NCBI GenBank assembly: GCA_002309335.1
Contig: DBXH01000011.1
Coordinates: 1-14,633, forward strand
Source: Bacteroidales bacterium UBA1217
GTDB lineage: Bacteria; Bacteroidota; Bacteroidia; Bacteroidales; P3
Length of the DNA: 14,633 nt
Direction of reading: 5' to 3'
In this document: positions 1 to 7,221 of the stretch, one piece after another
Layout: each line of letters opens with the position of its first letter
Numbering within the stretch: the stretch's first letter is position 1
Made by a program: the position numbers and the translations under genes
Notes under the pieces: model-generated
Databases searched by the model: none
What the model was told of the DNA's origin: nothing
What the model saw: the letters and a program-made list of their open reading frames with translations, nothing else

Positions 1-696
1 GGCGAGATTGTCGCGGTAGTCCAGTTTACGGTTGACTTTCTTTGGTGACTTTGGTTTTTTGTTGGTGATGTATACCGGCTTCCAAATGCCGCAGGTGGGC
101 AATTTGGGACCCCAGTCCCAGCCTTGCTGGTAGGGTGCAATGCGGGTGAAGGCGCGTCGGTCGGGGAGAGGTATGCCGTATTCGGACTCTTTGGCCGAGT
201 CGCTTGGAAGAACTTCGCAAGCCTCTTCGTCCATTTGACTGTATTTATAAGGTGTTACTGGCCAAAATTCGATTATTATGCTGAGCACACTATCATTCAT
301 ATCCATTAGGCTCCGAGTGATAGGAAATTCGTATTTGCAGAACATATTGTCCGCTACTTCAAAGAGTTCGTGGTTGACAAGGATGATTGCTTGACCAGCC
401 AGTCCTTCGAACACCAACCAGATTGTGTTACCCTCGGGAAGTTGCATTTTGGGAATAGTGGTTTGATATATCCAAACGCTGTCGCCAACCCAGCGGACCG
501 AGTCCTCGTTGGTGCCGTAGAAGGGGTCGGGGATAAGGCCATTGGCCATCATATCGGTATGGATAAAGCCAGGCACTGTGGCGGGATAATATTTTCCGTT
601 GTATTCAAACTCCCAGTCGTTTAGATAGAAACGTTCTGTTTTTGGTGTGGAACAGGCGACAATAAGCAACGGAAGAATGAAGAATAGTCGTTTCAT
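1..696 (-). CDS. GH2 beta-mannosidase-type lipoprotein, N-terminal part (cut by window edge)
   Basis: The reading frame stays open from ATG at 696-694 to base 1, giving 232 residues without a stop, so the C-terminal part lies outside. The protein begins with a short hydrophobic signal and a lipobox (IVAC, Cys15), so it is probably an envelope lipoprotein. The mature part shows the N-terminal sugar-binding beta-sandwich signature of GH2 beta-mannosidases: the run TVPGFIHTDMMANGLIPDP, then YGTNEDSVRWVGDSVWIY, and near the cut end QQGWDWGPKLPTCGIWKPV. This family cleaves terminal beta-1,4-mannosides from mannan or N-glycan fragments. The catalytic acid/base and nucleophile lie in the missing part, so activity cannot be judged. 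Only 20 nt separate it from the upstream DMT_6 gene, so it probably shares that transcript. Another GH2 specificity is possible, but the NEDSVRWVGD and GWDWGP motifs favour mannosidase. Confidence 0.88.
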   Translation of the reverse strand, partial: MKRLFFILPLLIVACSTPKTERFYLNDWEFEYNGKYYPATVPGFIHTDMMANGLIPDPFYGTNEDSVRWVGDSVWIYQTTIPKMQLPEGNTIWLVFEGLAGQAIILVNHELFEVADNMFCKYEFPITRSLMDMNDSVLSIIIEFWPVTPYKYSQMDEEACEVLPSDSAKESEYGIPLPDRRAFTRIAPYQQGWDWGPKLPTCGIWKPVYITNKKPKSPKKVNRKLDYRDNLA

Positions 697-716
697 AATT
701 AATTGGTTTTAATATG

Positions 717-1094
717 TTATTCTGTTTTCCAAAAGGCAAAAACTACAGCAAGAATGATGAATCCGAAACTAACAATGTGGTTCCATCGTATAGGTTCGCC
801 TTTGAACACGGTGGCAACGATAACGGTGAAAACGGTGAGTGAGATGGCTTCCTGAATGATTTTCAGCTGCATCAGCGAAAATGGTCCACCATTGATTTGG
901 CTGCCGATACGGTTGGCTGGAATCATAAAAACGTATTCAAAGAACGCAAGTCCCCACGAAGTTAGTATGATGAGTATCAGCGGCCAGTCGGTGTTGATTT
1001 TCAATTCCGAGAGCTTGAGGTTGCCGTACCAGGCGAAGGTCATAAAAACATTGCTTACAATAAGCATTAGTATGGTTAGCAGTCCTTTAGACAT
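717..1094 (-). CDS. DMT_6 (former DUF486) small membrane protein
   Basis: This is a 125-residue, very hydrophobic protein with about four membrane segments (roughly residues 4-24, 36-57, 74-97 and 105-122). The N-terminal pattern LIVSNVFMTFAWYGNLK and the central EYVFMIPANRIG are typical of the DMT_6/DUF486 family, small relatives of the drug/metabolite transporter superfamily. Its length fits the family, whose members are 110-125 residues. No substrate is established for this family. It lies 20 nt upstream of the beta-mannosidase gene on the same strand, and a TATCTTTG box sits about 25 nt before its start, so it is probably the first gene of that transcript. A link between the two functions is not obvious and may be only positional. 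Confidence 0.85.
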   Translation of the reverse strand: MSKGLLTILMLIVSNVFMTFAWYGNLKLSELKINTDWPLILIILTSWGLAFFEYVFMIPANRIGSQINGGPFSLMQLKIIQEAISLTVFTVIVATVFKGEPIRWNHIVSFGFIILAVVFAFWKTE

Positions 1095-1119
1095 AAAAAC
1101 AGGTATTTGTTACAGAATG

Positions 1120-1149
1120 CAAAGATACGCAAAAAAATAGAAACGGAAA
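1120..1149 (-). promoter_or_regulatory. Bacteroidota-type promoter of the DMT_6 gene
   Basis: Read on the minus strand, TATCTTTG (1127-1120) matches the TAnnTTTG -7 box exactly. TTTC at 1149-1146 could be the -33 box with an 18-nt spacer, one less than usual. The expected start of transcription is about 20 nt before the DMT_6 start codon. The upstream box lies inside the terminator hairpin of the preceding gene. Called from motif match only. Confidence 0.6.
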
Positions 1150-1173
1150 GCAGAAAACAGCTCTCCGTTTCTA
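1131..1173 (-). terminator. Intrinsic terminator after the beta-barrel gene
   Basis: Arms TAGAAACGGA (1138-1147) and TCCGTTTCTA (1164-1173) form a perfect 10-bp stem. An inner AGC/GCT stem (1149-1151 with 1160-1162) follows across a one-base mismatch. On the minus strand the hairpin is followed directly by seven Ts (1137-1131). It lies 36 nt past the stop of the gene at 1209-1865 and has the classic rho-independent form. Confidence 0.85.
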
Positions 1174-1208
1174 ATAGTATTCCGCTTGCCAGCGGTGTTC
1201 TTTTGTTT

Positions 1209-1865
1209 TTAGAGTTTGTAGCCTAAACCAATAAACCAGCCACTCTGTTTTCGGGTGGTGTTATCGGACGAGCTGAGGTTGAGCAGTCCGAGATTATAGC
1301 CGCCATAGACGCGGAACTGGCTGAAATCGAGACAGGCGCCGACGGTGGCTCCGAGATTGAAGCGTGAATAGTTATCGCCTTCTTCATACCAGTCGTCCTC
1401 GCCGTCGGTACCGAGATTGAGGGCTCCAAGTACATTGGCGTTGCCGCTCCATTTTGTTTTTCCTGCCAGTGCAAAGCTGATAGTGGGTCCTACGAAAGGT
1501 GTGACACGCAGGTCTTTTCCGAAATTGAAACCGTAGTTGAGCAGCACAGGGATGTCGAGTGCAAATTGGCTGTATTCTGCTGTGGCATTTGCGGAGCCAA
1601 GGATGCCGAGGTTGACGTTCGTCTCTTTTTTGGCAAAACCATAGCGAGCCTGCAAGCCTACCGAGAGGCAGAGATCTCCGCTAAGACTTACATTCTGGTT
1701 GATGCCAATAGCGATGCCGTCGAGCGCGATTGTATCGTGTGAGTTTCCGCTAGTTGTACTGATAGTTGTCGGTGTGTAGCCGATATTGATGCCCGTCTGG
1801 GCGTTTGCTTTGCCTGCAATGAGCATAGCTGCTGCGCAGGCGATGATTGCGAATGTTTTTTTCAT
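1209..1865 (-). CDS. Outer-membrane beta-barrel protein (PorT/OMP_b-brl-like)
   Basis: This 218-residue protein has a clear Sec signal peptide (MKKTFAIIACAAAMLIAGKANA, cleavage before Gln23). After it come alternating short hydrophobic and polar beta-strands rich in Gly and aromatic residues (for example RYGFAKK, LDIPVLLNYGFNFGKDLRVTPFVGPTISF, FRVYGGYNLGLLNLSS), ending with GWFIGLGYKL, whose last strand is typical of barrel proteins. This is the usual pattern of the small outer-membrane beta-barrel families of Bacteroidota (PF13568/PF13505 type). These are named by fold, and no transport substrate can be given. It has its own promoter-like element, a 5' leader with a perfect tandem duplication, and a strong terminator, so it is likely monocistronic. 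Confidence 0.85.
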   Translation of the reverse strand: MKKTFAIIACAAAMLIAGKANAQTGINIGYTPTTISTTSGNSHDTIALDGIAIGINQNVSLSGDLCLSVGLQARYGFAKKETNVNLGILGSANATAEYSQFALDIPVLLNYGFNFGKDLRVTPFVGPTISFALAGKTKWSGNANVLGALNLGTDGEDDWYEEGDNYSRFNLGATVGACLDFSQFRVYGGYNLGLLNLSSSDNTTRKQSGWFIGLGYKL

Positions 1866-1866
1866 T

Positions 1867-1906
1867 TTTTGTACTTTTATTAAATGTTTTGTACTTTTAT
1901 TAAATG
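1867..1906. repeat. Perfect 20-bp tandem duplication in the 5' leader of the beta-barrel gene
   Basis: The unit at 1867-1886 is repeated exactly at 1887-1906 (plus-strand core GTACTTTTATTAAATG). On the coding strand the second copy ends one base before the start codon, so the whole ribosome-binding leader is duplicated. Two copies are present, with no extra partial unit. Confidence 0.95.
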
Positions 1907-1960
1907 TAAATTATTGTTTTAGTTTTTCTTGGATAAATAGAGGTCTCGTTTGCCATTTTG

Positions 1961-1991
1961 CAAAAGTACTTAAATAATTCTCAATAGCATA
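1961..1991 (-). promoter_or_regulatory. Putative promoter of the beta-barrel gene
   Basis: On the minus strand TACTTTTG (1968-1961) matches TAnnTTTG exactly. A TATG (1991-1988, 3 of 4 bases of TTTG) precedes it by 19 nt. Transcription from here would give a leader of about 90 nt that contains both copies of the 20-bp repeat. It lies in the gap after the TetR gene. Confidence 0.6.
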
Positions 1992-2029
1992 GGGTGTAAG
2001 GGGAAATGCGACCGATAGGGGTCAAAGTA

Positions 2030-2554
2030 TCACAACATACTAGCTATGGTGTCGCGCACGATACGGACCATCACTGCGGGCGGCTGGTCGAAGTCGCGGA
2101 TTATCCATTCGCGCAGGATTCCGTAGAGCGAGTAGGCGAACATAGCGGTGTGGTAGGCGCGTATGGGGTCGGCGATATAATGGTCGTGCAGCGTTGCGGT
2201 GAACGAGTCGGCCAACTCATTCATCAGTCCGCGACGTTGGAGCAAACGCAGAGTGTCGCGTATTTCGTAGTTGTATTGGAAATACGCTTCGGCGTTGTCG
2301 ATAACCCAGTCGTTATAACCCTCCAGACCGTGTCGCTCACAGTACAGCTGCCACAGGCGCACCATATGGTAGGTGACGGCCTCGCTCTTCGAGCGGAAGG
2401 CGCGGAACCACGATGTGCGGTGGTAACCGCTGGCGTCGCAAATTTGTTTCACTTGTATCTTTTCAAGTGGCCATTGCTCCAGTAATTTCATTACTGCACC
2501 AGCCATACAGTCGCGCAGAAATTCGGATGATTGTTTTTTGGAGTTATTATTCAT
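2030..2554 (-). CDS. TetR/AcrR-family transcriptional regulator
   Basis: This 174-residue protein has an N-terminal TetR-type helix-turn-helix at about residues 33-55 (KIQVKQICDASGYHRTSWFRAF), followed by the helix that usually closes the DNA-binding domain (KSEAVTYHMVRLW). The rest is an alpha-helical ligand and dimerisation domain that gives no clue to the ligand. It is somewhat shorter than the usual 190-210 residues. Its ATG (2554-2552) overlaps the TGA of cinA (2553-2551) in the form ATGA, so it is probably translated by coupling to cinA and transcribed from the cinA promoter. TetR proteins commonly repress nearby genes, so candidate targets are its own operon and the divergent nadC, but no operator could be recognised. 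Confidence 0.85.
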   Translation of the reverse strand: MNNNSKKQSSEFLRDCMAGAVMKLLEQWPLEKIQVKQICDASGYHRTSWFRAFRSKSEAVTYHMVRLWQLYCERHGLEGYNDWVIDNAEAYFQYNYEIRDTLRLLQRRGLMNELADSFTATLHDHYIADPIRAYHTAMFAYSLYGILREWIIRDFDQPPAVMVRIVRDTIASML

Positions 2555-3783
2555 TTAGTGATATTACTGATTAGCATTGCAAAGGCTTCGTTGCAGGTGC
2601 GCTCGATGGTGCGCAGGCGGTCGTCGCCGAATTTCTTGAGTCTTGTTTCTATGCCGTTGGGACCAGCAACGGCGATCCAAACGGTACCCACTGGTTTGTC
2701 AAGTGTGCCGCCAGTTGGACCGGCAATGCCGGTAGTGGCAATAGCATAGTCGGTATTGAGGCTTTTGCGTACACCTTCTGCCATCTCTCGGACAGTCTCT
2801 TCGCTTACGGCACCATAGGCTTTAAGGGTCTCTTTGCGAACGCCTAATACAGATTCTTTTACCTCGTTGCTGTAGGCCACAATGCCGCCCTTGAAATAGG
2901 CAGATGCGCCACTGAAAGCTGTTATTTTCGATGCTATTGTTCCACCGGTGCAGCTTTCTGCTGTTGCGAGGGTCTTCCCACTGGCTGTCAATTTTTTGTG
3001 TACTAGTTCGGGTAACGTTTCACAATCCTCGCCGACGATATATTTTCCCGCAAGAGCATAAAGGCTTGGGAGTAGAGAGTCGATAGATGATGGCTGAGAG
3101 TCAGCAATTCGTTCCGTGAGGCGCAGTTTAACCATACCCGCCTGTGGCAGATAAGCCAGACGGATAGTGTCGGGCAGCGCAAGTTCCCATTGCTCGATCA
3201 AGTCGGAAAGGAACGATTCACCGATGCCTTGAATAAGAATGTTTTTGTTTATGATACGCCCAGTGGCGAAATTTTTCTGCAAGCGGGCAACAACCTCAGT
3301 CCGCATCAAATTCTCCATCTCGAACGGCACTCCAGGCATAGAAACTACTACTTTCCCGTTATGTTCGAACCACATACAGGGCGCGGTGCCTAATACGTTG
3401 TTGATCATTGTGCAACATTCTGGCACCCAGGCTTGTTGGCGGTTGATAGGAGTCAACTCATAGCCACGTGCTGCGAAAATACGTTTTACATTGTTAAGAG
3501 CTTCTTGGTTTTCAACCAGATGGCTATCGAAGAACTCGCACAGCACTTTTTTTGTAATGTCGTCTTTGGTGGGACCCAGTCCTCCGGTGATCAGTACCGC
3601 GTCGCTAGAATCTAGGCAACGCGTAAGCGAAGTTATTATGGCGTCATGGTCATCGGATATGACAATGGTTTCTTTTACATTCATTCCAGCGGCGATAAGC
3701 ATTTTCGACATTGTTGAAGCATTGGTGTTAACCACCTGTCCTATCAGTAATTCGTCGCCTATGTTTATTATACTAACATTCAT
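2551..3783 (-). CDS. cinA: CinA: COG1058 nucleotide pyrophosphatase plus PncC NMN-deamidase domains
   Basis: This 410-residue two-domain protein has the usual CinA length. The N-terminal MoCF-like domain (about 4-170) shows NIGDELLIGQVVNTNA (7-22), GGLGPTKDD (67-75) and MPGVPFEMENLM (149-160). In characterised members it is an ADP-ribose pyrophosphatase. The C-terminal domain (about 257-405) shows the PncC signatures AESCTGG (275-281) and TTGIAGPTGGT (350-360). In active members it deamidates nicotinamide mononucleotide to nicotinate mononucleotide. Together these would recycle pyridine nucleotide breakdown products. It heads a two-gene operon with the TetR gene and is divergent from nadC, which supports an NAD role. 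The old competence label comes from Gram-positive bacteria and is not supported by anything here. Confidence 0.95.
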   Translation of the reverse strand: MNVSIINIGDELLIGQVVNTNASTMSKMLIAAGMNVKETIVISDDHDAIITSLTRCLDSSDAVLITGGLGPTKDDITKKVLCEFFDSHLVENQEALNNVKRIFAARGYELTPINRQQAWVPECCTMINNVLGTAPCMWFEHNGKVVVSMPGVPFEMENLMRTEVVARLQKNFATGRIINKNILIQGIGESFLSDLIEQWELALPDTIRLAYLPQAGMVKLRLTERIADSQPSSIDSLLPSLYALAGKYIVGEDCETLPELVHKKLTASGKTLATAESCTGGTIASKITAFSGASAYFKGGIVAYSNEVKESVLGVRKETLKAYGAVSEETVREMAEGVRKSLNTDYAIATTGIAGPTGGTLDKPVGTVWIAVAGPNGIETRLKKFGDDRLRTIERTCNEAFAMLISNITK

Positions 3784-3827
3784 ATTATTAAAAGTTTATA
3801 ATTATGTTATAATCTTAAATTTTTATG

Positions 3828-3835
3828 CAAAAATA
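3828..3835 (-). promoter_or_regulatory. Putative -7 box for the cinA operon
   Basis: On the minus strand TATTTTTG (3835-3828) matches TAnnTTTG and lies 44 nt before the cinA start codon. No good TTTG-like box is seen at 19-21 nt further upstream, so support is limited to the -7 motif and position. Confidence 0.45.
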
Positions 3836-3863
3836 CAAAAGTTAGAGGTAATGGTGAATTTTT

Positions 3864-3896
3864 TTTATCTCAATCTCAAAAATATTCGTATTTTTG
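3864..3896 (+). promoter_or_regulatory. Putative promoter for nadC and the downstream genes
   Basis: TATTTTTG (3889-3896) matches the TAnnTTTG box. TTTA (3864-3867) could serve as a weak -33 box with a 21-nt spacer. The leader to the nadC ATG would be about 55 nt and very AT-rich. It is divergent from the cinA box, with about 50 nt between the two -7 motifs. Confidence 0.5.
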
Positions 3897-3960
3897 CAAA
3901 TTATTTAGTGGACTTTGACTTGTAAATTTATCATATAATTTTAAATTTTCAAATCTGATT

Positions 3961-4806
3961 ATGACCGACATACCTAATTTAAACGAGCTTATTCAAATGG
4001 CTCTGCAAGAGGATATTGGCGACGGCGACCACTCGACGCTGTCCTGCATCCCCACTACGGCTCAAGGCACAGCCAAAATGGTTGCTAAACAGGATGGTAT
4101 CCTTTGCGGAGCAGAGGTGGGACGACGTGTGTTCCATCAGGTGGATGCAAATCTAAAAGTGACGTTGCTCAAAAATGACGGCGATGAGATTCGCAAGGGT
4201 GATGTTGTTATGTTGGTCGAAGGTTCGTCAGGCAGCATACTCACTGCCGAGCGTACAGCCCTCAATTTTATGCAGAGACTGAGCGGTATTGCCACTGAAA
4301 CTCATCGGATGGTGGCGATGCTGGAGGGGTTGCATACCCGTCTGCTCGACACCCGCAAGACGACTCCCAATATGCGTCTGCTGGAGAAGTATGCTGTTGC
4401 CTGTGGAGGTGGCACCAATCACCGCATCGGTCTTTACGATATGATTATGTTGAAAGATAATCATATAGACTTTGCAGGGGGTATTGAGGCAGCTATCGAC
4501 CGAACACGAAATTACCTTAAAGAGAAAAACAAGGATCTTAAAATCGAGATAGAAGTGCGCGATCTTGATGAACTTGAGCGTGTGCTTGCCCACGGTGGCG
4601 TAGATCGCATTATGCTTGATAATTTTGACATCTCCACCCTCCGGGAGGCTGTACGCCGCATCGATGGACGTTACGAGACAGAGGCTTCGGGCGGCATCAC
4701 CGACCAAACGCTGCGCTCTTACGCAGAGACAGGTGTCGACTTTATCTCGGTCGGTGCTTTGACACATCATATCAAGAGTCTGGATTTGAGTCTTGTAAAG
4801 AAATAG
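3961..4806 (+). CDS. nadC: Nicotinate-nucleotide pyrophosphorylase (quinolinate phosphoribosyltransferase)
   Basis: This 281-residue protein has full family length. It converts quinolinate and PRPP to nicotinate mononucleotide with release of CO2, the last step that commits quinolinate to NAD synthesis in the cytosol. Recognisable motifs in order are EDIGDGD (17-23), AERTALNFMQRLSGIAT (96-112), DTRKTTPNMR (130-139, substrate-binding Arg/Lys), KYAVACGGGTNHR (143-155), KDNH (165-168), ASGGI (242-246) and SVGALTH (263-269). No key residue looks lost. It starts at ATG 3961 after an AT-rich leader. The next gene begins 18 nt after its stop, which suggests co-transcription. nadA and nadB are not in this window. 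Confidence 0.97.
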   Translation: MTDIPNLNELIQMALQEDIGDGDHSTLSCIPTTAQGTAKMVAKQDGILCGAEVGRRVFHQVDANLKVTLLKNDGDEIRKGDVVMLVEGSSGSILTAERTALNFMQRLSGIATETHRMVAMLEGLHTRLLDTRKTTPNMRLLEKYAVACGGGTNHRIGLYDMIMLKDNHIDFAGGIEAAIDRTRNYLKEKNKDLKIEIEVRDLDELERVLAHGGVDRIMLDNFDISTLREAVRRIDGRYETEASGGITDQTLRSYAETGVDFISVGALTHHIKSLDLSLVKK

Positions 4807-4824
4807 CAATCTTCGATAGAAATT

Positions 4825-5940
4825 ATGGAGAAATTGTACGAGAAATTGAAGAACAGTAGGTTGGGTGTGTGGCTTTATCGCCGCTACGAAGCTCTTATGC
4901 GCTTCTGGTCGTTGCGTGTTGTTCCGTTTGCCAACAAACTGATTTTGCCTGGTTGTGCCGGAGTTCCATTGGTGCAGATTTTGGGTAATTTCTCCAATCG
5001 CGACCTGTGGCAGAGTTCAAAGGCCTTGGCGTTTTCCTTTTTGATGGCGTTACCGCCGCTTCTCATTTTTTTCTTTACCTTAATACCTTATTTGCCGATA
5101 CAAGGATTGCAAAATGAGTTGCTAACGCAGTTGTCGCTGATATTGCCGGCAGGGGTTTTTGAACGTGTGTCGTCGACTATAAGTGATGTTATGAGTCACA
5201 AACACAGTAGCTTGCTTTCGATTGGTTTTATCGGCTCTATAATCCTTGCTGCCAACGGCATTCACGGATTGCTCCAGTCATTCAACTCCGTAAGCCACAG
5301 TATCGAATGGCGCTCGTTTGTGTATCGATATTTACTCTGCCTGCTCCTTGTAGTGATTCTTTATGTACTAGTGGTAGCCATTTTGTCGCTGTTGATTGGA
5401 TATAAGTTCCTTATCCAGTTTATGATAAGTCGCAACTTTATGGCCAAAACCAAACTCAGCCTCTTTGCGTTCAGTCTTGGACGCTGGTTGCTTTTGGTTT
5501 TTCTTACATTGCTTACACTCAGCTTGTTGTATTATCTCGCTCCAGTTAAAAAGCAGCGTATTAATTTTCTTTCGATAGGTTCGATACTATCCACATTGTT
5601 GATATTTGGACTCTCGTGGGCATTCCAGATCTATATCAACAATTTTAACAACTATAACATCCTTTATGGCTCGATCGGAACGCTTTTGGTATTGATGCTT
5701 TGGATCTATGCCAACTGCGTGGTGATATTGTCTGGGTATGCGGTAAACATAGCCATTGCCGACAGTCGCGAAGATGGCTATAAACCCTCGCGCAAACGAA
5801 AGAAAGAGCATCTGCGTCGACTCAAAGAGCATCAGCGTTTCTCACTCTCCATCGAAAATCAAGCCTGCCGTCAGCCAAAGGGAACAAACGTATATTACGC
5901 CCCATCCGGCATAACAAAATTAAAAACACCAAAACAATAA
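4825..5940 (+). CDS. YihY/BrkB-family inner-membrane protein
   Basis: This 371-residue protein has about six membrane segments (near residues 66-90, 130-152, 167-195, 212-238, 248-270 and 278-310). It shows the family landmarks: the first helix ALAFSFLMALPPLLIFF, LAANGIHGLLQSFN in the middle, and YGSIGTLLVLMLWIYANCVV near the last helix. The family was once called ribonuclease BN by mistake and its function is unresolved. It is an integral membrane protein linked only loosely to virulence or transport. The cytosolic C-terminal tail (about 319-371) is rich in Lys and Arg (KPSRKRKKEHLRRLKEH). It follows nadC by 18 nt, so it is probably translated from the same mRNA. Nothing in the sequence links it functionally to NAD synthesis. 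Confidence 0.9.
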   Translation: MEKLYEKLKNSRLGVWLYRRYEALMRFWSLRVVPFANKLILPGCAGVPLVQILGNFSNRDLWQSSKALAFSFLMALPPLLIFFFTLIPYLPIQGLQNELLTQLSLILPAGVFERVSSTISDVMSHKHSSLLSIGFIGSIILAANGIHGLLQSFNSVSHSIEWRSFVYRYLLCLLLVVILYVLVVAILSLLIGYKFLIQFMISRNFMAKTKLSLFAFSLGRWLLLVFLTLLTLSLLYYLAPVKKQRINFLSIGSILSTLLIFGLSWAFQIYINNFNNYNILYGSIGTLLVLMLWIYANCVVILSGYAVNIAIADSREDGYKPSRKRKKEHLRRLKEHQRFSLSIENQACRQPKGTNVYYAPSGITKLKTPKQ

Positions 5941-6000
5941 CTTAATAACCTTTAAGCGAAGCGAACCTTTTAACCTTTAACGCAAATACAATAATATAAT

Positions 6001-7221
6001 ATGATTATTCAAAAATCTCACGGCAAAACCATTCCGACAGAACAACAAACTCGTACCGAATTCAAGATGATAGCAAAAACAATGTTCGGTCTCGAGGAAA
6101 TATTAGCCGACGAACTCCAAGCCTGTGGCGCCAAGGATATCGAGCCCCTTACCCGTGCTGTTGCCTTTACTGGCGATATGCGTGTGCTGTATCGCGCCAA
6201 CTACACCTGTCGTACGGCGCTTGCAATTCTCAAGCCTTTTGCCGAGTTTGAAGCCAACGACGATCAGGAACTATATGATAACGTATATAAAATCAAGTGG
6301 GAAAAAATTATTGATGTCGACGGTACATTTATGATCGACTCCACTACATCGGGCGAAATCTTTACCCATTCCTACTATGCTGCGCTCAAAACAAAAGACG
6401 CCATTGTCGACCGTATGCGTCGTATGTTTAATCATCGTCCCAATATCGATACGGAGAATGCTGATTTCAAGATCAATCTTCACATCGCAGACAATAAAGT
6501 CACCCTGTTGCTCAATTCGTCGGGCGAATCTCTCCACAAACGCGGCTACCGTCTCTCGGTAGGTGTTGCGCCTATCAATGAGGTGCTTGCTGCTGGAATG
6601 ATAAAACTTGCCGGCTGGAAATGCGACTGCAATTTTTACGACCCGATGTGCGGCAGCGGCACGCTTCTGATAGAGGCAGCAATGATGGCCAACAACATTC
6701 CTGCACAATATTATCGTCACGAGAATTTTGCTTTCAAACGCTGGAGTGACTTCAATATTGGCGAATGGAAGAGCGTTAAGGAACAGGAAGACCGTAAGAT
6801 AGGCTCGGGTGATTTTGAGTATGAAATTTGGGGCAATGATATAGATATGGGCGTTTTACAGCAGGCCGAGAAGAATCTGCAGTATGCAAAGCTCCACAAG
6901 GATGTGATACTCTACAATGGCTCGTTCGAGAATCAGGAACCGCCCGAGGGCAAGACTCTTATTGTCACCAATCCCCCCTACGGCGAGCGTATCAAGGTCG
7001 AAGACCTTAACGAACTCTATACCAAGCTCGGCGACACATTCAAAAACCTTTACGGCGACCGCTGCGAAGTGTGGCTCATCACCTCCGACTTCGAGGCTAT
7101 GAAACATATCGGGCTACATCCCTCGCGCAAGATACAGCTCTTCAACGGCTCACTCGATTGCCGTCTGCTCAAATTTGAACTCTATAGCGGTAGCAAGAAA
7201 GATAAATTTGCCGATAAATAG
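6001..7221 (+). CDS. THUMP-domain class I SAM-dependent RNA methyltransferase (RlmL-like)
   Basis: This 406-residue protein has an N-terminal ferredoxin-like/THUMP RNA-binding region (about 23-170) and a C-terminal Rossmann methyltransferase domain. SAM-binding motif I is DPMCGSGT (214-221) and the catalytic motif is NPPYGER (324-330). HKRGYR (179-184) and APINEVLAAGMIKLAGW (190-206) are typical of the UPF0020/RlmL group. In E. coli, RlmL makes m2G2445 in 23S rRNA. Here the RlmK half is absent, as usual in Bacteroidota. The NPPY motif fits methylation of an exocyclic amino group. ATG 6001 is used, but the conserved part starts at FKMIAKTMFGLEE, so ATG 6067 (residue 23) is a credible alternative. 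The 60-nt spacer before it carries three AACCTTT copies and no clear promoter. The target base is inferred. Confidence 0.88.
   Translation: MIIQKSHGKTIPTEQQTRTEFKMIAKTMFGLEEILADELQACGAKDIEPLTRAVAFTGDMRVLYRANYTCRTALAILKPFAEFEANDDQELYDNVYKIKWEKIIDVDGTFMIDSTTSGEIFTHSYYAALKTKDAIVDRMRRMFNHRPNIDTENADFKINLHIADNKVTLLLNSSGESLHKRGYRLSVGVAPINEVLAAGMIKLAGWKCDCNFYDPMCGSGTLLIEAAMMANNIPAQYYRHENFAFKRWSDFNIGEWKSVKEQEDRKIGSGDFEYEIWGNDIDMGVLQQAEKNLQYAKLHKDVILYNGSFENQEPPEGKTLIVTNPPYGERIKVEDLNELYTKLGDTFKNLYGDRCEVWLITSDFEAMKHIGLHPSRKIQLFNGSLDCRLLKFELYSGSKKDKFADK

Noticed and set aside
2006..2485. 159-residue plus-strand open frame opposite the TetR gene
   Set aside because: The TetR protein has a clear helix-turn-helix and is coupled to cinA. 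The opposite frame has no signal or motif.
4228..4809. 193-residue minus-strand open frame opposite nadC
   Set aside because: NadC motifs cover the same bases. The minus frame is Cys/His-rich without a recognisable fold.
6001..7221. Full RlmKL fusion
   Set aside because: At 406 residues only the THUMP-RlmL half is present. The RlmK domain of the E. coli fusion is missing and there is no sign of a truncated remnant downstream.
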